Shown: positions 42,941 to 51,839 of the stretch, one piece after another | How the letters are laid out: the number at the start of each line of letters is the position of its first letter | Numbering within the stretch: the first letter of the stretch is position 1 | Source: Ligilactobacillus animalis KCTC 3501 = DSM 20602 | GTDB lineage: Bacteria; Bacillota; Bacilli; Lactobacillales; Lactobacillaceae | NCBI RefSeq assembly: GCF_001434535.1 | Contig: NZ_AYYW01000057.1 | Coordinates: 1 to 64,000, forward strand | DNA length: 64,000 nt | Direction: 5' to 3' | The notes under the pieces: model-generated | What the model saw: the letters and a program-made list of their open reading frames with translations, nothing else | Told to the model about the DNA's origin: nothing | The model's database searches: none | Made by a program: the position numbers and the translations under genes

Positions 42941-43005
42941 GATTTGCATAATTTAGTGATCCATATTAAGATAATTATCACATTGAAAAATGGGAGGAAA
43001 CAGAG

Positions 43006-43455
43006 TTGAAACTATATGAGTTGACGTTGAATAACGTTTTTTATGTAGATCAACAACGAAAAGATATTTATTTAGTTCATGTTAGGTATCCACAATATTT
43101 TAAGTTGTGGCAACCAGCTTTACCGTGTGTGAAAGCTAAAATCGATATCAAAGATCGTGTCGAACGGCCAGAAGTGAGATTTCATGAGGGAAAATTTACG
43201 CGTTTTAATGTAACGTATCATTTTCCCAATACAGGTCTATCAAAACCTGATTATAAGGTCAATCTCTTATTTCACTCGGAATTTATCAAGATCACGCGCC
43301 ATCATATCGAGCATGTACATAAAAATTTATTGGAGCAGTTGCCAGATGATTTCACTAAAAGTGAGATGGTCTCGTTGGATGAACTTGAAGAAAACTTCAA
43401 TAATGATGGTTATGTGGGCCAATATTTACAGGCAACATTGCAAGCAGTAAGTTAA
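43006..43455 (+). CDS. Uncharacterised 149-residue protein
   Basis: The frame starts with TTG 8 nt after GGGAGG and begins MKLYELTLNNVFYVDQQRKD. It is rich in aromatic and charged residues, has no signal peptide or membrane segment, and ends with an acidic helix (SLDELEENFNNDGYVGQYLQ). I do not recognise the family. It stands alone between the deo operon and another unknown gene; a palindrome AAAATGATCATTTT and a short T-tailed hairpin follow. Confidence 0.7.
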   Translation: MKLYELTLNNVFYVDQQRKDIYLVHVRYPQYFKLWQPALPCVKAKIDIKDRVERPEVRFHEGKFTRFNVTYHFPNTGLSKPDYKVNLLFHSEFIKITRHHIEHVHKNLLEQLPDDFTKSEMVSLDELEENFNNDGYVGQYLQATLQAVS

Positions 43456-43609
43456 AATGATCATTTTAAAGTATCAGCAATGATGCTTTTTTTGTATTTA
43501 AAACTTATAGATAATAGTAGTTTGCTAAGAAATTGTCCAAAGCTCTTGTGTATCTTACTAAAAAGAAGGAAAATGGGGGCCATATCAATATAGTTTGGGG
43601 GAAAATAGT

Positions 43610-43945
43610 ATGGTACCGGAGTATTTAGAGAAGTATATGGACAGATATATACGGATAATCTTAGCAGATGGGAAGTGGGTAAGTGGTCATGTTTTTGGGT
43701 TTGCGCTTCCAGAAGATACACCAGATGGTACTTGGGGAATCATCTTGACTAAAAAGCGCGAGCGGAGGTGTGTCGTTACTTTTCCGACCAAAACGATCAC
43801 TGAGACCCAGGTCAAAGAGATCGATATCATCAAGGTCAATTTGGAACAAAGAGTGATCAACAGAATTGGGGATGGTTATTGGTGGCTAAAAAATGGCTTC
43901 GAATATGTTTGGTGGAAGCTAAGGAATTTTATTTTTAGATACTGA
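43610..43945 (+). CDS. Uncharacterised 111-residue protein
   Basis: The ATG at 43610 follows GGGGGAAAA. The N-terminal half (YMDRYIRIILADGKWVSGHV) has the spacing of a small beta-barrel such as an LSM-like fold, but this is weak. The C-terminus is unusually Trp-rich (GDGYWWLKNGFEYVWWKLRN). There is no signal peptide. The frame is open from 43595, but that part has no ribosome binding site. I do not recognise the family. Confidence 0.6.
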   Translation: MVPEYLEKYMDRYIRIILADGKWVSGHVFGFALPEDTPDGTWGIILTKKRERRCVVTFPTKTITETQVKEIDIIKVNLEQRVINRIGDGYWWLKNGFEYVWWKLRNFIFRY

Positions 43946-44001
43946 GTTTAGAATTGAAAGAATAAAAATAGAATTTTAAGTATATATTTTTTTGAATATT
44001 G

Positions 44002-44030
44002 TTGCAATTTAAAAGTGAAGTTGCTATAAT
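44002..44030 (+). promoter_or_regulatory. Promoter of tRNA-Ser
   Basis: TTGCAA at 44002-44007 and TATAAT at 44025-44030 with a 17-nt spacer lie 13 nt before the tRNA. Confidence 0.75.
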
Positions 44031-44042
44031 ATTCTTTGTTAT

Positions 44043-44130
44043 GGAGAGTTGGCAGAGTGGTAATGCACCGGACTCGAAATCCGGCGAACCGGCTAATACC
44101 GGCGCGCAGGTTCAAATCCTGTACTCTCCT
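44043..44130 (+). tRNA. tRNA-Ser (anticodon CGA)
   Basis: The acceptor GGAGAGT/ACTCTCC, anticodon stem CCGGA/TCCGG with loop CTCGAAA, a long variable arm (CCGG-CTAATA-CCGG) typical of serine tRNAs, and the T arm CAGG-TTCAAAT-CCTG are all present. The discriminator position reads T rather than the usual G, and CCA is not encoded. Confidence 0.93.
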
Positions 44131-44200
44131 TAAATATACCTGTTATGTCAAGGGGTTAGGGCTGTTATGCCCACCAAATGTCCCCCACAGAGGAAATATG

Positions 44201-44233
44201 AAAACCATCTGGTGATTATCAGATGGTTTTTTG
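44201..44233 (+). terminator. Terminator downstream of tRNA-Ser
   Basis: AAAACCATCTG pairs with CAGATGGTTTT and is followed by T. Between the tRNA and this hairpin, and on to 44361, I see no gene; a 10-bp repeat CCACAGAGGA occurs near 44185 and 44339. Confidence 0.8.
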
Positions 44234-44361
44234 TGTATATTTGTTCATAGGTTTTGTGGCTAGGGCTAAGATCATATCGCTACTAGTGAAGTGATGATTC
44301 GACTTGTGTTTTAGAGTCCATTTTAGTTTTAAAACCCGCCACAGAGGACGGGAACTATGTT

Positions 44362-45042
44362 TTATTTAAAATCGATAGTTAATGACTCAGGAGCGTCAGC
44401 AACTGTTTCAAAGGTGTCGGTGTTAGCAATGGAGTCTAGATTGAATGTAAGTTGATTTAGTTTAGAAACATCATCAGAATTAATAAGTGCTTGTGCATGC
44501 TCGTCTTTATGTGCATGTGCAGCAATTGCAGATCCTACACCTTCATCAATCAACCCACTACCCATACTTAACTGTTGACCATAATTCGGAACTAATGACT
44601 TTATACCGTTAAACTGGAGTTCAGAGTCAGATGAATTATCTAATGTATAAGTTACTTGAATAACGTATGATGGTGAGGTAACGTTGGCGGAATCAAAAGT
44701 GGTGGAAATAAGTTCTTTTTGCTGGTCTGTTTTAGGCTCGTATTTTAATAACTTAATATTTTTAATTTTAAAGTTCATGGGACCGTAGTTAATTTCAGCA
44801 TTTGTTGGTGAAACGATTCGCTCTAAAGTTACTTTTCCACTAGTTGGATCATCATGCCATTGTCCCACTTTTAAAAGTTCTCCAGCAGTAACCTTTTTGT
44901 TATCTCGAGAAGAACTATTTTTCTTTACCTTAGCACTGGAAGACGAGGCTGATTTATTTGAATTATCAACTGTGTTACTGCAACCAGCCAATGTTAAGGC
45001 TGATAGAAGTAGCAGACTAATAGTTTTAATACTTTTATACAT
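44362..45042 (-). CDS. Predicted lipoprotein, 226 residues
   Basis: The signal peptide ends LLSALTLAGC, with the lipid-modified cysteine at about residue 21. A Ser/Lys/Asn-rich linker follows, then a mostly beta domain (SYVIQVTYTLDNSSDSELQFNG) reminiscent of the DUF4352/telokin-like or DUF5067 lipoproteins of lactobacilli; that likeness is only a pattern. The start is ATG at 45042 behind AAAGGAGATT. The 29-nt element upstream is shared with the lipoprotein gene at 37850. Confidence 0.8.
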   Translation of the reverse strand: MYKSIKTISLLLLSALTLAGCSNTVDNSNKSASSSSAKVKKNSSSRDNKKVTAGELLKVGQWHDDPTSGKVTLERIVSPTNAEINYGPMNFKIKNIKLLKYEPKTDQQKELISTTFDSANVTSPSYVIQVTYTLDNSSDSELQFNGIKSLVPNYGQQLSMGSGLIDEGVGSAIAAHAHKDEHAQALINSDDVSKLNQLTFNLDSIANTDTFETVADAPESLTIDFK

Positions 45043-45066
45043 ATTGTAAATCTCCTTTTTATTATT

Positions 45067-45095
45067 TCAGCTTTTTACGACATCAGTTCTTTGGT
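45067..45095 (-). promoter_or_regulatory. Shared upstream element of lipoprotein genes (copy 2)
   Basis: Read on the minus strand: ACCAAAGAACTGATGTCGT then AAAAAGCTGA. It begins 25 nt before the ATG, exactly as in copy 1. Most positions are identical to copy 1 although the two proteins are unrelated beyond their signal peptides. Confidence 0.5.
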
Positions 45096-45247
45096 CAAAT
45101 GTAACTCTATGATCTACTTAAAATATAAACTTCAAAAAATTACTTAACGAAAAATGATAGGGCTTACAAAAAATGGATGGATAAATAAAGTTGAACGAAC
45201 TTAGACCAGCATTATTTTAATGTAATCCAGTCCATATAACGTTTAGC

Positions 45248-45409
45248 CTATTTTGGAATATTGTAATCACGTAATAATTGTTCTGGTTTTACATATTCAG
45301 CAGCTTTCAGGCTATAAGTTGAAAGCTCAACTGCAAAAATATTAATCTTATTTTTTAAATACCTTAATACATTTATTATATTATCATAATTAAACCAAGG
45401 AATACATTT
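45248..45409 (-). pseudogene. Truncated coding remnant of unknown origin
   Basis: A 53-codon frame without a start codon reads like real protein, including INIFAVELSTYSLKAAEY and KPEQLLRDYNIPK before its stop. It is bounded upstream by an in-frame stop. I do not recognise the family. It lies in the 620-bp gap between the lipoprotein gene and tpx; the rest of the gap is AT-rich and shows no other gene. Confidence 0.35.
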
Positions 45410-45601
45410 TTAACAAGTATTCAGATGACATATATTATCATGAATGATACACATTACTAAAAGGGGCGGTATTTCAACTAATTACGAGATAAGTTTTAAA
45501 AGAAAATAAAAAACATCTGCAAATTGTAACTTGTCAATAAAAATTACCATGTCTACAGCAATAATAAATTTGCGCAGAATTACATAGATCAAGCAAAAAA
45601 T

Positions 45602-45630
45602 TTGCTTTCTAGTACCAGTATGTTTAAATA
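45602..45630 (+). promoter_or_regulatory. Promoter of tpx
   Basis: TTGCTT at 45602-45607 and TAAATA at 45625-45630 with a 17-nt spacer precede tpx. Confidence 0.5.
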
Positions 45631-45661
45631 GAAGTAATTTAAATGTTGGAGGTATTTTAAA

Positions 45662-46162
45662 ATGGAAATTCTTTTTCATGGTGTTGCAACAAAAACAAAT
45701 GGAACTCCCGTAAAAGTCGGTGAAAAATTGCCTGCGTTTACTGTAAAAGATGCAGCTGATACCGTTAAAACTGGAACGCAGCTTTTTACTAAGGTAAGTT
45801 TGATCAGTGTCGTACCTGATATCGACACCCGTGTTTGCAGCCTCTCGACAAAACGTTTCAATCAAGAAGTTGATAATTATAATAATATTAATTTTTATAC
45901 GATCTCGACCAATACCTTAGAGCAACAAAAGAATTGGTGTGCCGCTGAAGGTGTGGCCAAACTTGAACTTTTATCCGATGCCACGGCTGAATTTGGTAAA
46001 GCTATGGGCTTATATGTTGAAGAAAAAGGGATCGATGCACGCAGTATTTGGATCGTCGATACTGAAGGCAAAGTTCTCTATCAAGAATTATTGACAGAAC
46101 AATCGGATGAACCAAATTATGCTAAAGCTTTAGAATTTTTGGATAGTTTGGATCAATGCTAA
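45662..46162 (+). CDS. tpx: Thiol peroxidase (Tpx, 2-Cys peroxiredoxin)
   Basis: This 166-residue enzyme reduces peroxides with thioredoxin as donor. The peroxidatic cysteine is C59 in DIDTRVCSLST and the resolving cysteine C93 in KNWCAAEG, the atypical 2-Cys Tpx arrangement. The start follows TTGGAGGTATTTTAA. It is probably important in a catalase-poor lactic acid bacterium (inference). Confidence 0.93.
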   Translation: MEILFHGVATKTNGTPVKVGEKLPAFTVKDAADTVKTGTQLFTKVSLISVVPDIDTRVCSLSTKRFNQEVDNYNNINFYTISTNTLEQQKNWCAAEGVAKLELLSDATAEFGKAMGLYVEEKGIDARSIWIVDTEGKVLYQELLTEQSDEPNYAKALEFLDSLDQC

Positions 46163-46302
46163 AATTTCTCGGATTATTACTTGTACTATGGTTACTTTTT
46201 AAAGTCACTGATGGTGCCCTTAGGGGATGTATAGCGATCTTTGCCTTTGTGATTTTAGGTGTGGTCTTATTAGCCTTCTTAGGCTTGTTACTAAAGCTTT
46301 GA
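46156..46302 (+). CDS. Small two-helix membrane peptide, 48 residues, overlapping tpx
   Basis: The ATG lies inside the last codons of tpx (CAATGCTAA) in another frame, suggesting translational coupling. The peptide has two hydrophobic segments (LGLLLVLWLLF and IAIFAFVILGVVLLAFLGLLL) joined by KVTDGALRGC. After the TGA the same frame continues with WLLLVFFLLGVVVANKN to a TAA at 46356, so the gene may once have been longer, with TGA replacing TGG. No separate ribosome binding site is seen. The family is not recognised. Confidence 0.45.
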   Translation: MLKFLGLLLVLWLLFKVTDGALRGCIAIFAFVILGVVLLAFLGLLLKL

Positions 46303-46363
46303 TGGCTTCTTTTGGTATTTTTCTTGTTAGGGGTCGTAGTGGCTAATAAAAACTAAAATAGGC

Positions 46364-46392
46364 TTGACTTTGAAGCTGGTTAATATTATGCT
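46364..46392 (+). promoter_or_regulatory. Promoter of the hisS-aspS T-box transcript
   Basis: TTGACT at 46364-46369 and TATGCT at 46387-46392 are spaced by 17 nt. Confidence 0.6.
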
Positions 46393-46399
46393 GAATAGT

Positions 46400-46615
46400 A
46401 TAATATCAGACCGGTTTAAAGAGATGAGTAATTTGAGTTTGTCGTCCAGAGAGCGGAGGTTGCTGGAAATCCGTCGATCAGGCTCAAGTGAAAGACGACT
46501 CTTGAGGTGCATATGAGAGTATGCCGCAGATAGGTGCGTTATCCTAAAGTGATAAATTAAGGTGGTACCGTGCTGTTTGCGCCCTTGTTGAAACAATTCA
46601 ACAAGGGCCTTTTTT
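46400..46615 (+). promoter_or_regulatory. T-box leader of hisS-aspS with terminator
   Basis: The AG-bulge stretch CCAGAGAGCGGA, an apical GGTTGCTGGAAA, the T-box AAGGTGGTACCGTG (46559-46572) and a terminator GCCCTTGTTG/CAACAAGGGC with T-tract (46581-46615) are in the canonical order. Uncharged tRNA should stabilise the antiterminator and allow expression. By comparison with the glyQ leader, the specifier position falls on GAC (46494-46496), an Asp codon, rather than a His codon; this needs a structural model. Confidence 0.85.
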
Positions 46616-46644
46616 GTTACCGGGACATTTTTAGGAGGAAATCC

Positions 46645-47922
46645 ATGAAATACCAACGTCCGAAGGGCACAGCCGATATTTTGCCAGCTGAATCAGCAAA
46701 ATGGCAATATGTTGAAGCTAAGGCTCGTGAACTATTTAAAAAATATCGTTACCATGAAATGCGGACTCCGATCTTTGAAAGTTTCGAAGTTTTTTCTCGC
46801 ACATCGGGTGAAACCTCTGACATCGTAACTAAAGAAATGTATGACTTTTATGATAAAGGTGAACGGCATATCACTTTACGGCCAGAAGGAACTGCCGGAG
46901 TGGTACGTAGCTTTGTTGAAAATAAATTATACGGTCCTGAGTTGCAAAAACCCGTCAAAACTTACTATATGGGACCGATGTTTCGTTACGAACGGCCACA
47001 ATCTGGACGTTTACGTGAATTTCATCAGATCGGGGTCGAAGCTTTTGGCGTTGACAGCCCAGCTTTAGATGTTGAAGTGATCGCAATGGCTATCGATCTT
47101 TTGGAAAGCTTTGGGTTAGATAGCTTGAAGTTAGCATTGAATACTTTAGGTGATAATGAATCACGTCAAGCTTACCGTCAAGCTTTGATCGACTATTTAG
47201 AACCATTTGCCGATCAACTTTCAGATGATTCCAAAGAACGTCTGCACAAAAATCCGTTGCGGGTCTTAGATAGTAAAGATAAAAAAGATCAAGAGATCGT
47301 AGCTGATGCACCATCGATCTTGGATTATCTAACACCTGCAGCAACAGAACATTTTGAAACACTAAAGAAACTCTTAGATGATCTAGGGATCAAGTATGAA
47401 GTCGATCCTAATATGGTGCGTGGTTTAGATTACTACAATCATACGATCTTTGAGATCATGAGCGATTCGAAAGCCTTTGGTGGCAAGTGGACGACCGTGT
47501 GTGCCGGTGGTCGTTACAATGGCTTAGTTGAACAACTCGGTGGCCCTGAAACACCGGGAATCGGTTTTGGTTTAGGGGTTGAACGCTTGTTATTAGTTTT
47601 AGATGCAACTGAAAATGGCTTACAACTTGAAGATCCCCTTGATGTTTATGTTGTTGGGATCGGTCAAAGTGTCAATGCTGAAACGTTAAAATTAGTCCAA
47701 AGCTTGCGCCACCAAGGTTTTAGCGCCGATCGTGATTACCTTGATCGTAAACCTAAGGGGCAATTTAAAACAGCTAGTCGCTTGAATGCAAAATATACTT
47801 TGACTTTAGGTGAAACTGAATTAGCTGAACAAAAAGCTAACTTAAAGAGTATGGAAACTGGCGAAGAGATCAGCGTTTCGTTAGCGGATATCTATGCTAA
47901 CTTTGCTGGCCTATTAGCTTAA
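46645..47922 (+). CDS. hisS: Histidyl-tRNA synthetase
   Basis: This 425-residue class II synthetase has motif 2 around [14 protein letters not shown] and [16 protein letters not shown], the HisA motif [12 protein letters not shown], and motif 3 [12 protein letters not shown], with a C-terminal anticodon domain. The start is ATG at 46645 behind TAGGAGGAAATCC. It is cotranscribed with aspS under one T-box. Confidence 0.96.
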   Translation: MKYQRPKGTADILPAESAKWQYVEAKARELFKKYRYHEMRTPIFESFEVFSRTSGETSDIVTKEMYDFYDKGERHITLRPEGTAGVVRSFVENKLYGPELQKPVKTYYMGPMFRYERPQSGRLREFHQIGVEAFGVDSPALDVEVIAMAIDLLESFGLDSLKLALNTLGDNESRQAYRQALIDYLEPFADQLSDDSKERLHKNPLRVLDSKDKKDQEIVADAPSILDYLTPAATEHFETLKKLLDDLGIKYEVDPNMVRGLDYYNHTIFEIMSDSKAFGGKWTTVCAGGRYNGLVEQLGGPETPGIGFGLGVERLLLVLDATENGLQLEDPLDVYVVGIGQSVNAETLKLVQSLRHQGFSADRDYLDRKPKGQFKTASRLNAKYTLTLGETELAEQKANLKSMETGEEISVSLADIYANFAGLLA

Positions 47923-47937
47923 GAAAGAAGGATAGAC

Positions 47938-49704
47938 ATGGAACGTACAACATATGCAGGTTTAGTTGATGAAAAATATTTAGGACAAGAAGTAGTTTTA
48001 AAGGGTTGGGTCCAAAAGCGCCGCGACCTTGGGAACTTGATCTTCGTTGATCTTCGAGATCGTGAAGGGATCGTCCAACTTGTCTTTAGTCAAGAATTCG
48101 GAGCTGAAGCACTTGAGATCGCTGAAAATATCCGGAGTGAATATGTGATCGAAGTTGAAGGGAAGGTCGTTAAACGTGCTAACGCTAACCCTAACATGAA
48201 GACGGGTCAGATCGAAGTTGAAGTTTCTAAGATCACCGTTTTAAACGAAGCTAAGACAACACCATTTGATATTTCTGACGATATCAACGCTTCTGATGAT
48301 CTGCGTTTACAATATCGTTATTTAGATCTTCGACGTCCAGAAATGTTGAAAGCTTTGAAGATCAGAAATCGGATCACACAAGCAGTTCACCGTTACTTGG
48401 ATGAAAACAATTTCTTGGATATCGAAACACCATATCTAACACGTTCAACGCCAGAAGGAGCGCGTGACTATTTAGTTCCATCGCGTGTTTACCCAGGACA
48501 CTTCTATGCTTTGCCACAATCACCACAATTGTTCAAGCAATTATTGATGGGCGCTGGCGTGGATCGTTACTATCAGATCGCACGTTGCTTCCGTGACGAA
48601 GATCTGCGGGGGGATCGACAACCAGAATTTACCCAGATCGATATGGAAATGTCATTTATGACAGCTGAAGAGATCCAAACGATGACAGAAGGCTTGTTGA
48701 AAGCCGTAATGAAAGATGCTTTAGGTGTAGAATTAGAAACACCGATCAAGCGGATCACATGGAATGAAGCAATGGATCGCTTTGGTTCTGATAAGCCAGA
48801 CATGCGTTTTGGTATGGAATTGACGAACATGGCTGATGCAGTCGCCGGGGCTGGTTTTAAAGTTTTTGACAGCACATTAGAAAACGGTGGACAAGTCAAA
48901 GCGATCACTGTTCCTGGTGGAGCCGATAAGTATTCACGTAAGCATATCGATGAAAAACAAGAGTACATCAAGCGCTTTGGGGCTAAGGGATTAGCGTGGC
49001 TCAAAGTTACAGATGAAGGCCTAACTGGTCCGATCGCTAAGTTCTTTAAAGAACGCGAAGACAAGATCTTAGCAGCTAGTGGTGCTAAAGCAGGTGACAT
49101 GATCTTATTTGTGGCTGATAAGCCAAAAGTCGTGGCTGATGCACTTGGATATCTTCGGGTAGCTATTGCTAAAGAATTAGACATGATCGATAAGTCACAA
49201 TTTGCCTTTGTTTGGGTCGTTGATTGGCCACTATTTGAATACAGTGAAGAATTCGAACGCTATATTGCTGCTCACCATCCATTTACAATGCCAAATGAAG
49301 AAGATCTTGAGTTATTAGCGACTGACCCACATAAATGCCATGCACAAAGCTATGACATCGTGTTGAATGGTTATGAATTAGGTGGCGGTTCGATCCGTAT
49401 CCACCAACGTAGTGTGCAAGAAGCGATGTTTAAGGCTTTAGGCTTTACAGAAGAAAGTGCCAAAGAACAATTTGGTTGGTTCATGGACGCCTTAGACTTT
49501 GGTTTCCCTCCACACGGTGGTTTAGCACTTGGGTTAGACCGTTTTGCAATGTTATTAGCTGGTAAAGATAATATTCGTGAAGTGATCGCCTTTCCTAAGA
49601 ACTCCAAGGCTTCTGAACCGTTGACACATGCTCCAAGTCCAGTGGCAGATAAGCAATTGGATGAACTTTATCTAACGACTGAAGTCCCAGAAGATAAGGC
49701 TTAA
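47938..49704 (+). CDS. aspS: Aspartyl-tRNA synthetase
   Basis: This 588-residue protein is of the bacterial type. An N-terminal OB anticodon-binding domain ([23 protein letters not shown]) precedes the catalytic domain with [37 protein letters not shown] and [12 protein letters not shown]. The GAD insertion domain lies in between. It starts 15 nt after hisS behind AAGAAAGGATAG. Confidence 0.97.
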   Translation: MERTTYAGLVDEKYLGQEVVLKGWVQKRRDLGNLIFVDLRDREGIVQLVFSQEFGAEALEIAENIRSEYVIEVEGKVVKRANANPNMKTGQIEVEVSKITVLNEAKTTPFDISDDINASDDLRLQYRYLDLRRPEMLKALKIRNRITQAVHRYLDENNFLDIETPYLTRSTPEGARDYLVPSRVYPGHFYALPQSPQLFKQLLMGAGVDRYYQIARCFRDEDLRGDRQPEFTQIDMEMSFMTAEEIQTMTEGLLKAVMKDALGVELETPIKRITWNEAMDRFGSDKPDMRFGMELTNMADAVAGAGFKVFDSTLENGGQVKAITVPGGADKYSRKHIDEKQEYIKRFGAKGLAWLKVTDEGLTGPIAKFFKEREDKILAASGAKAGDMILFVADKPKVVADALGYLRVAIAKELDMIDKSQFAFVWVVDWPLFEYSEEFERYIAAHHPFTMPNEEDLELLATDPHKCHAQSYDIVLNGYELGGGSIRIHQRSVQEAMFKALGFTEESAKEQFGWFMDALDFGFPPHGGLALGLDRFAMLLAGKDNIREVIAFPKNSKASEPLTHAPSPVADKQLDELYLTTEVPEDKA

Positions 49705-49715
49705 TTTATTATTTG

Positions 49716-49755
49716 ATAGCTTGTCTAAGTATTTACTTAGGCAAGCTATTTTTTA
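49716..49755 (+). terminator. Terminator of hisS-aspS
   Basis: ATAGCTTGTCTAAGTA pairs with TACTTAGGCAAGCTAT (15 of 16), followed by TTTTTT. Confidence 0.85.
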
Positions 49756-49931
49756 CATAAAGTGGTTTGTTCAGAAGCCAAAGTGCGGTATTATTATTTA
49801 GAGAATGGTTTACAAGCAAAAACAGCGGTGTATTATTTCAAGGTAAAGTTATTTAAAAATTTTAAGAAAAAATGCGGATCTGTTTCTTGTATAGCTGAGA
49901 TAACTTTTGTGCTTGAAAGGATTTAATTACA

Positions 49932-50804
49932 ATGGATGAACTACAAAAGATTTGGAAACGCCATGTTTATATCGCTAAGGCTTCGACAGCATTTATTTAC
50001 GGTGTTTTAGTTTCGATCGCGATGAACTTTTTTTGGGAGCCGGGGCATATTTACTCTTCAGGGATCACGGGTCTAGCTCAGCTGATCGCTACTTTGACAG
50101 CTAACTTGCCAGTCCAGCTCTCGACAGCGTTACTGATCTTTATCTTAAATGTGCCACTCTTTATCTTGGCGTGGTTTCAGATCGGCCGCCGGTTTACCTT
50201 TTTCACGGTTTTAGCGGTCTTTTGCTCATCACTTATGATCAAGTCACTTCAACCGATAACGCTGACACACGATCCGATAATTTGTGCGCTTTTTGGCGCT
50301 GCGATCAATGGCTTTGGAACGGGCTTGGCTTTGAAAAATGGGATCTCTACTGGGGGCTTGGATATTTTAGGGTTGACGATCAGAAAACACACGGGTAAAA
50401 GTGTTGGCACGATCAACATCATCTTCAATGCTTTTATCGTTTTAGCTGCGGGGGCGGTCTATGGCTGGCCTTATGCCTTCTATTCTGCATTAGGTATCTT
50501 TGTCAATGCTCGGGTCATGGATATGGTCTATACGCGGCAACAAAAAATGCAAGTCATGATCGTGACCAATAAACCAAAGAGCGTGATCGATTGTATTCAA
50601 AATCACATGCGCCGTGGGATCACGATCGTTCATGGTGCCGAAGGGGCATATAAGCATGATAGAAAGACGATCTTGTTTACGGTGATCTCCCGATATGAAC
50701 AACCCGAATTACGTCAGGCAATGACAGAATCGGATCCACATGCTTTTGTAAGTATTGCAGAAAATGTGCATATCATGGGGCATTTCTACGAACCAAAGCC
50801 ATAG
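49932..50804 (+). CDS. YitT family membrane protein
   Basis: This 290-residue protein has about five hydrophobic segments in its first 200 residues (FIYGVLVSIAMNFF, LLIFILNVPLFILAWF and others) and a C-terminal soluble DUF2179 domain (MIVTNKPKSVIDCIQNHMRRG). The pattern NGISTGGLDILGLTIRK is typical. The family's transport or binding role is not known. It leads an operon with three glycosyltransferases. Confidence 0.88.
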   Translation: MDELQKIWKRHVYIAKASTAFIYGVLVSIAMNFFWEPGHIYSSGITGLAQLIATLTANLPVQLSTALLIFILNVPLFILAWFQIGRRFTFFTVLAVFCSSLMIKSLQPITLTHDPIICALFGAAINGFGTGLALKNGISTGGLDILGLTIRKHTGKSVGTINIIFNAFIVLAAGAVYGWPYAFYSALGIFVNARVMDMVYTRQQKMQVMIVTNKPKSVIDCIQNHMRRGITIVHGAEGAYKHDRKTILFTVISRYEQPELRQAMTESDPHAFVSIAENVHIMGHFYEPKP

Positions 50805-50819
50805 AAAGGAAACCGGTCA

Positions 50820-51839
50820 ATGGAAAAATATGTAATCTCGATGTATGATAAGGGCCAAAATGAAGCTGGTCCCAAAGCTAAAGTTGATGCTGAAAATTTT
50901 TTAGCCACTGAGGGCTTTAAAAAGCTGAATTTTTATTTTTCAGGGGCTAGAAAAGCTAAACTTATGAGCTATAAGCAGAGTTTTTGGGATATTCCGCGTC
51001 AGATCAAAAAGTTAGAGCCCCAGACGGTGGTTTTTCAATATCCGTCTTTTGATCAGCGCACTGATCAGGCGATCGTGAAAAGTGTACGTCGCTTTACTCA
51101 AGCCAAGTTATTGTATCTGATCCATGATATCGAATCTTTGCGTGCTTATGCTGATGATGTGGCTTATCGCAAAAAAGAGATCGCATTTTTGAATCAAAGT
51201 GATGGTTTGATCGTGCATAATGAAAAAATGAAAGCTTGGCTCAAAGAAAATGGGGTCACTAAGCCAATGACTGTGTTAGAGATCTTTGATTATGCTAATC
51301 CAGTCAAACTAGCTACTGATCGCCCTTATGAAAAGAGTATTTGTTATGCGGGCAATTTACAAAAAGCCGATTTTTTACAAAAGTTGGATCTCAGTATCCC
51401 GCTAGCCTTATATGGTCCTAACAAGGCTGCTACTTATCCCAAGAATATCACTCACTATGGTTCATTTCCGCCAGATGAATTGCCAGCAAAATTAACGCAA
51501 AATTTTGGCTTGGTCTGGGACGGTACGAGTATCGAACGCTGTGACGGTAGCTTTGGAAATTACTTAAAATATAATGATCCTCATAAAACTTCACTTTATC
51601 TGAGTTCGGGGCTTCCAGTCATCATCTGGAAAGAAGCGGCCTTAGCTGATTTTATCGTAAAAAACCAAGTGGGACTGGCTGTCGATAACTTAGCACAACT
51701 AGATGAGATACTAAATGAATTGACACCAGAAGAGTATTACCAGATGTGTCAAAATGTAGCCAAAGTGGCTCATAAGATGCGTACGGGGGCGTATTTAAAG
51801 GAAGCTGTGACAAAATTAGAACATGAGGTGACAAAATGA
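50820..51839 (+). CDS. Gtf3/WbbI-like glycosyltransferase
   Basis: This 339-residue protein has the overall layout of the Gtf3 (glucosyltransferase 3) or galactofuranosyltransferase family. The N-terminal half has VVFQYPSFDQRTDQ and LIHDIESLRAY; the C-terminal half has SICYAGNLQKADFL, GLVWDGTSIERCDGSFGNYL and TSLYLSSGLPVIIWKEAALADFI in separate blocks. The donor and acceptor cannot be read from sequence. It is probably involved in cell-surface glycan or glycoprotein decoration. It overlaps the next gene by 4 nt. Confidence 0.82.
   Translation: MEKYVISMYDKGQNEAGPKAKVDAENFLATEGFKKLNFYFSGARKAKLMSYKQSFWDIPRQIKKLEPQTVVFQYPSFDQRTDQAIVKSVRRFTQAKLLYLIHDIESLRAYADDVAYRKKEIAFLNQSDGLIVHNEKMKAWLKENGVTKPMTVLEIFDYANPVKLATDRPYEKSICYAGNLQKADFLQKLDLSIPLALYGPNKAATYPKNITHYGSFPPDELPAKLTQNFGLVWDGTSIERCDGSFGNYLKYNDPHKTSLYLSSGLPVIIWKEAALADFIVKNQVGLAVDNLAQLDEILNELTPEEYYQMCQNVAKVAHKMRTGAYLKEAVTKLEHEVTK

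Noticed and set aside
48573-49184. 203-codon minus-strand frame inside aspS
   Set aside because: Antisense shadow; the aspS frame is complete and conserved.
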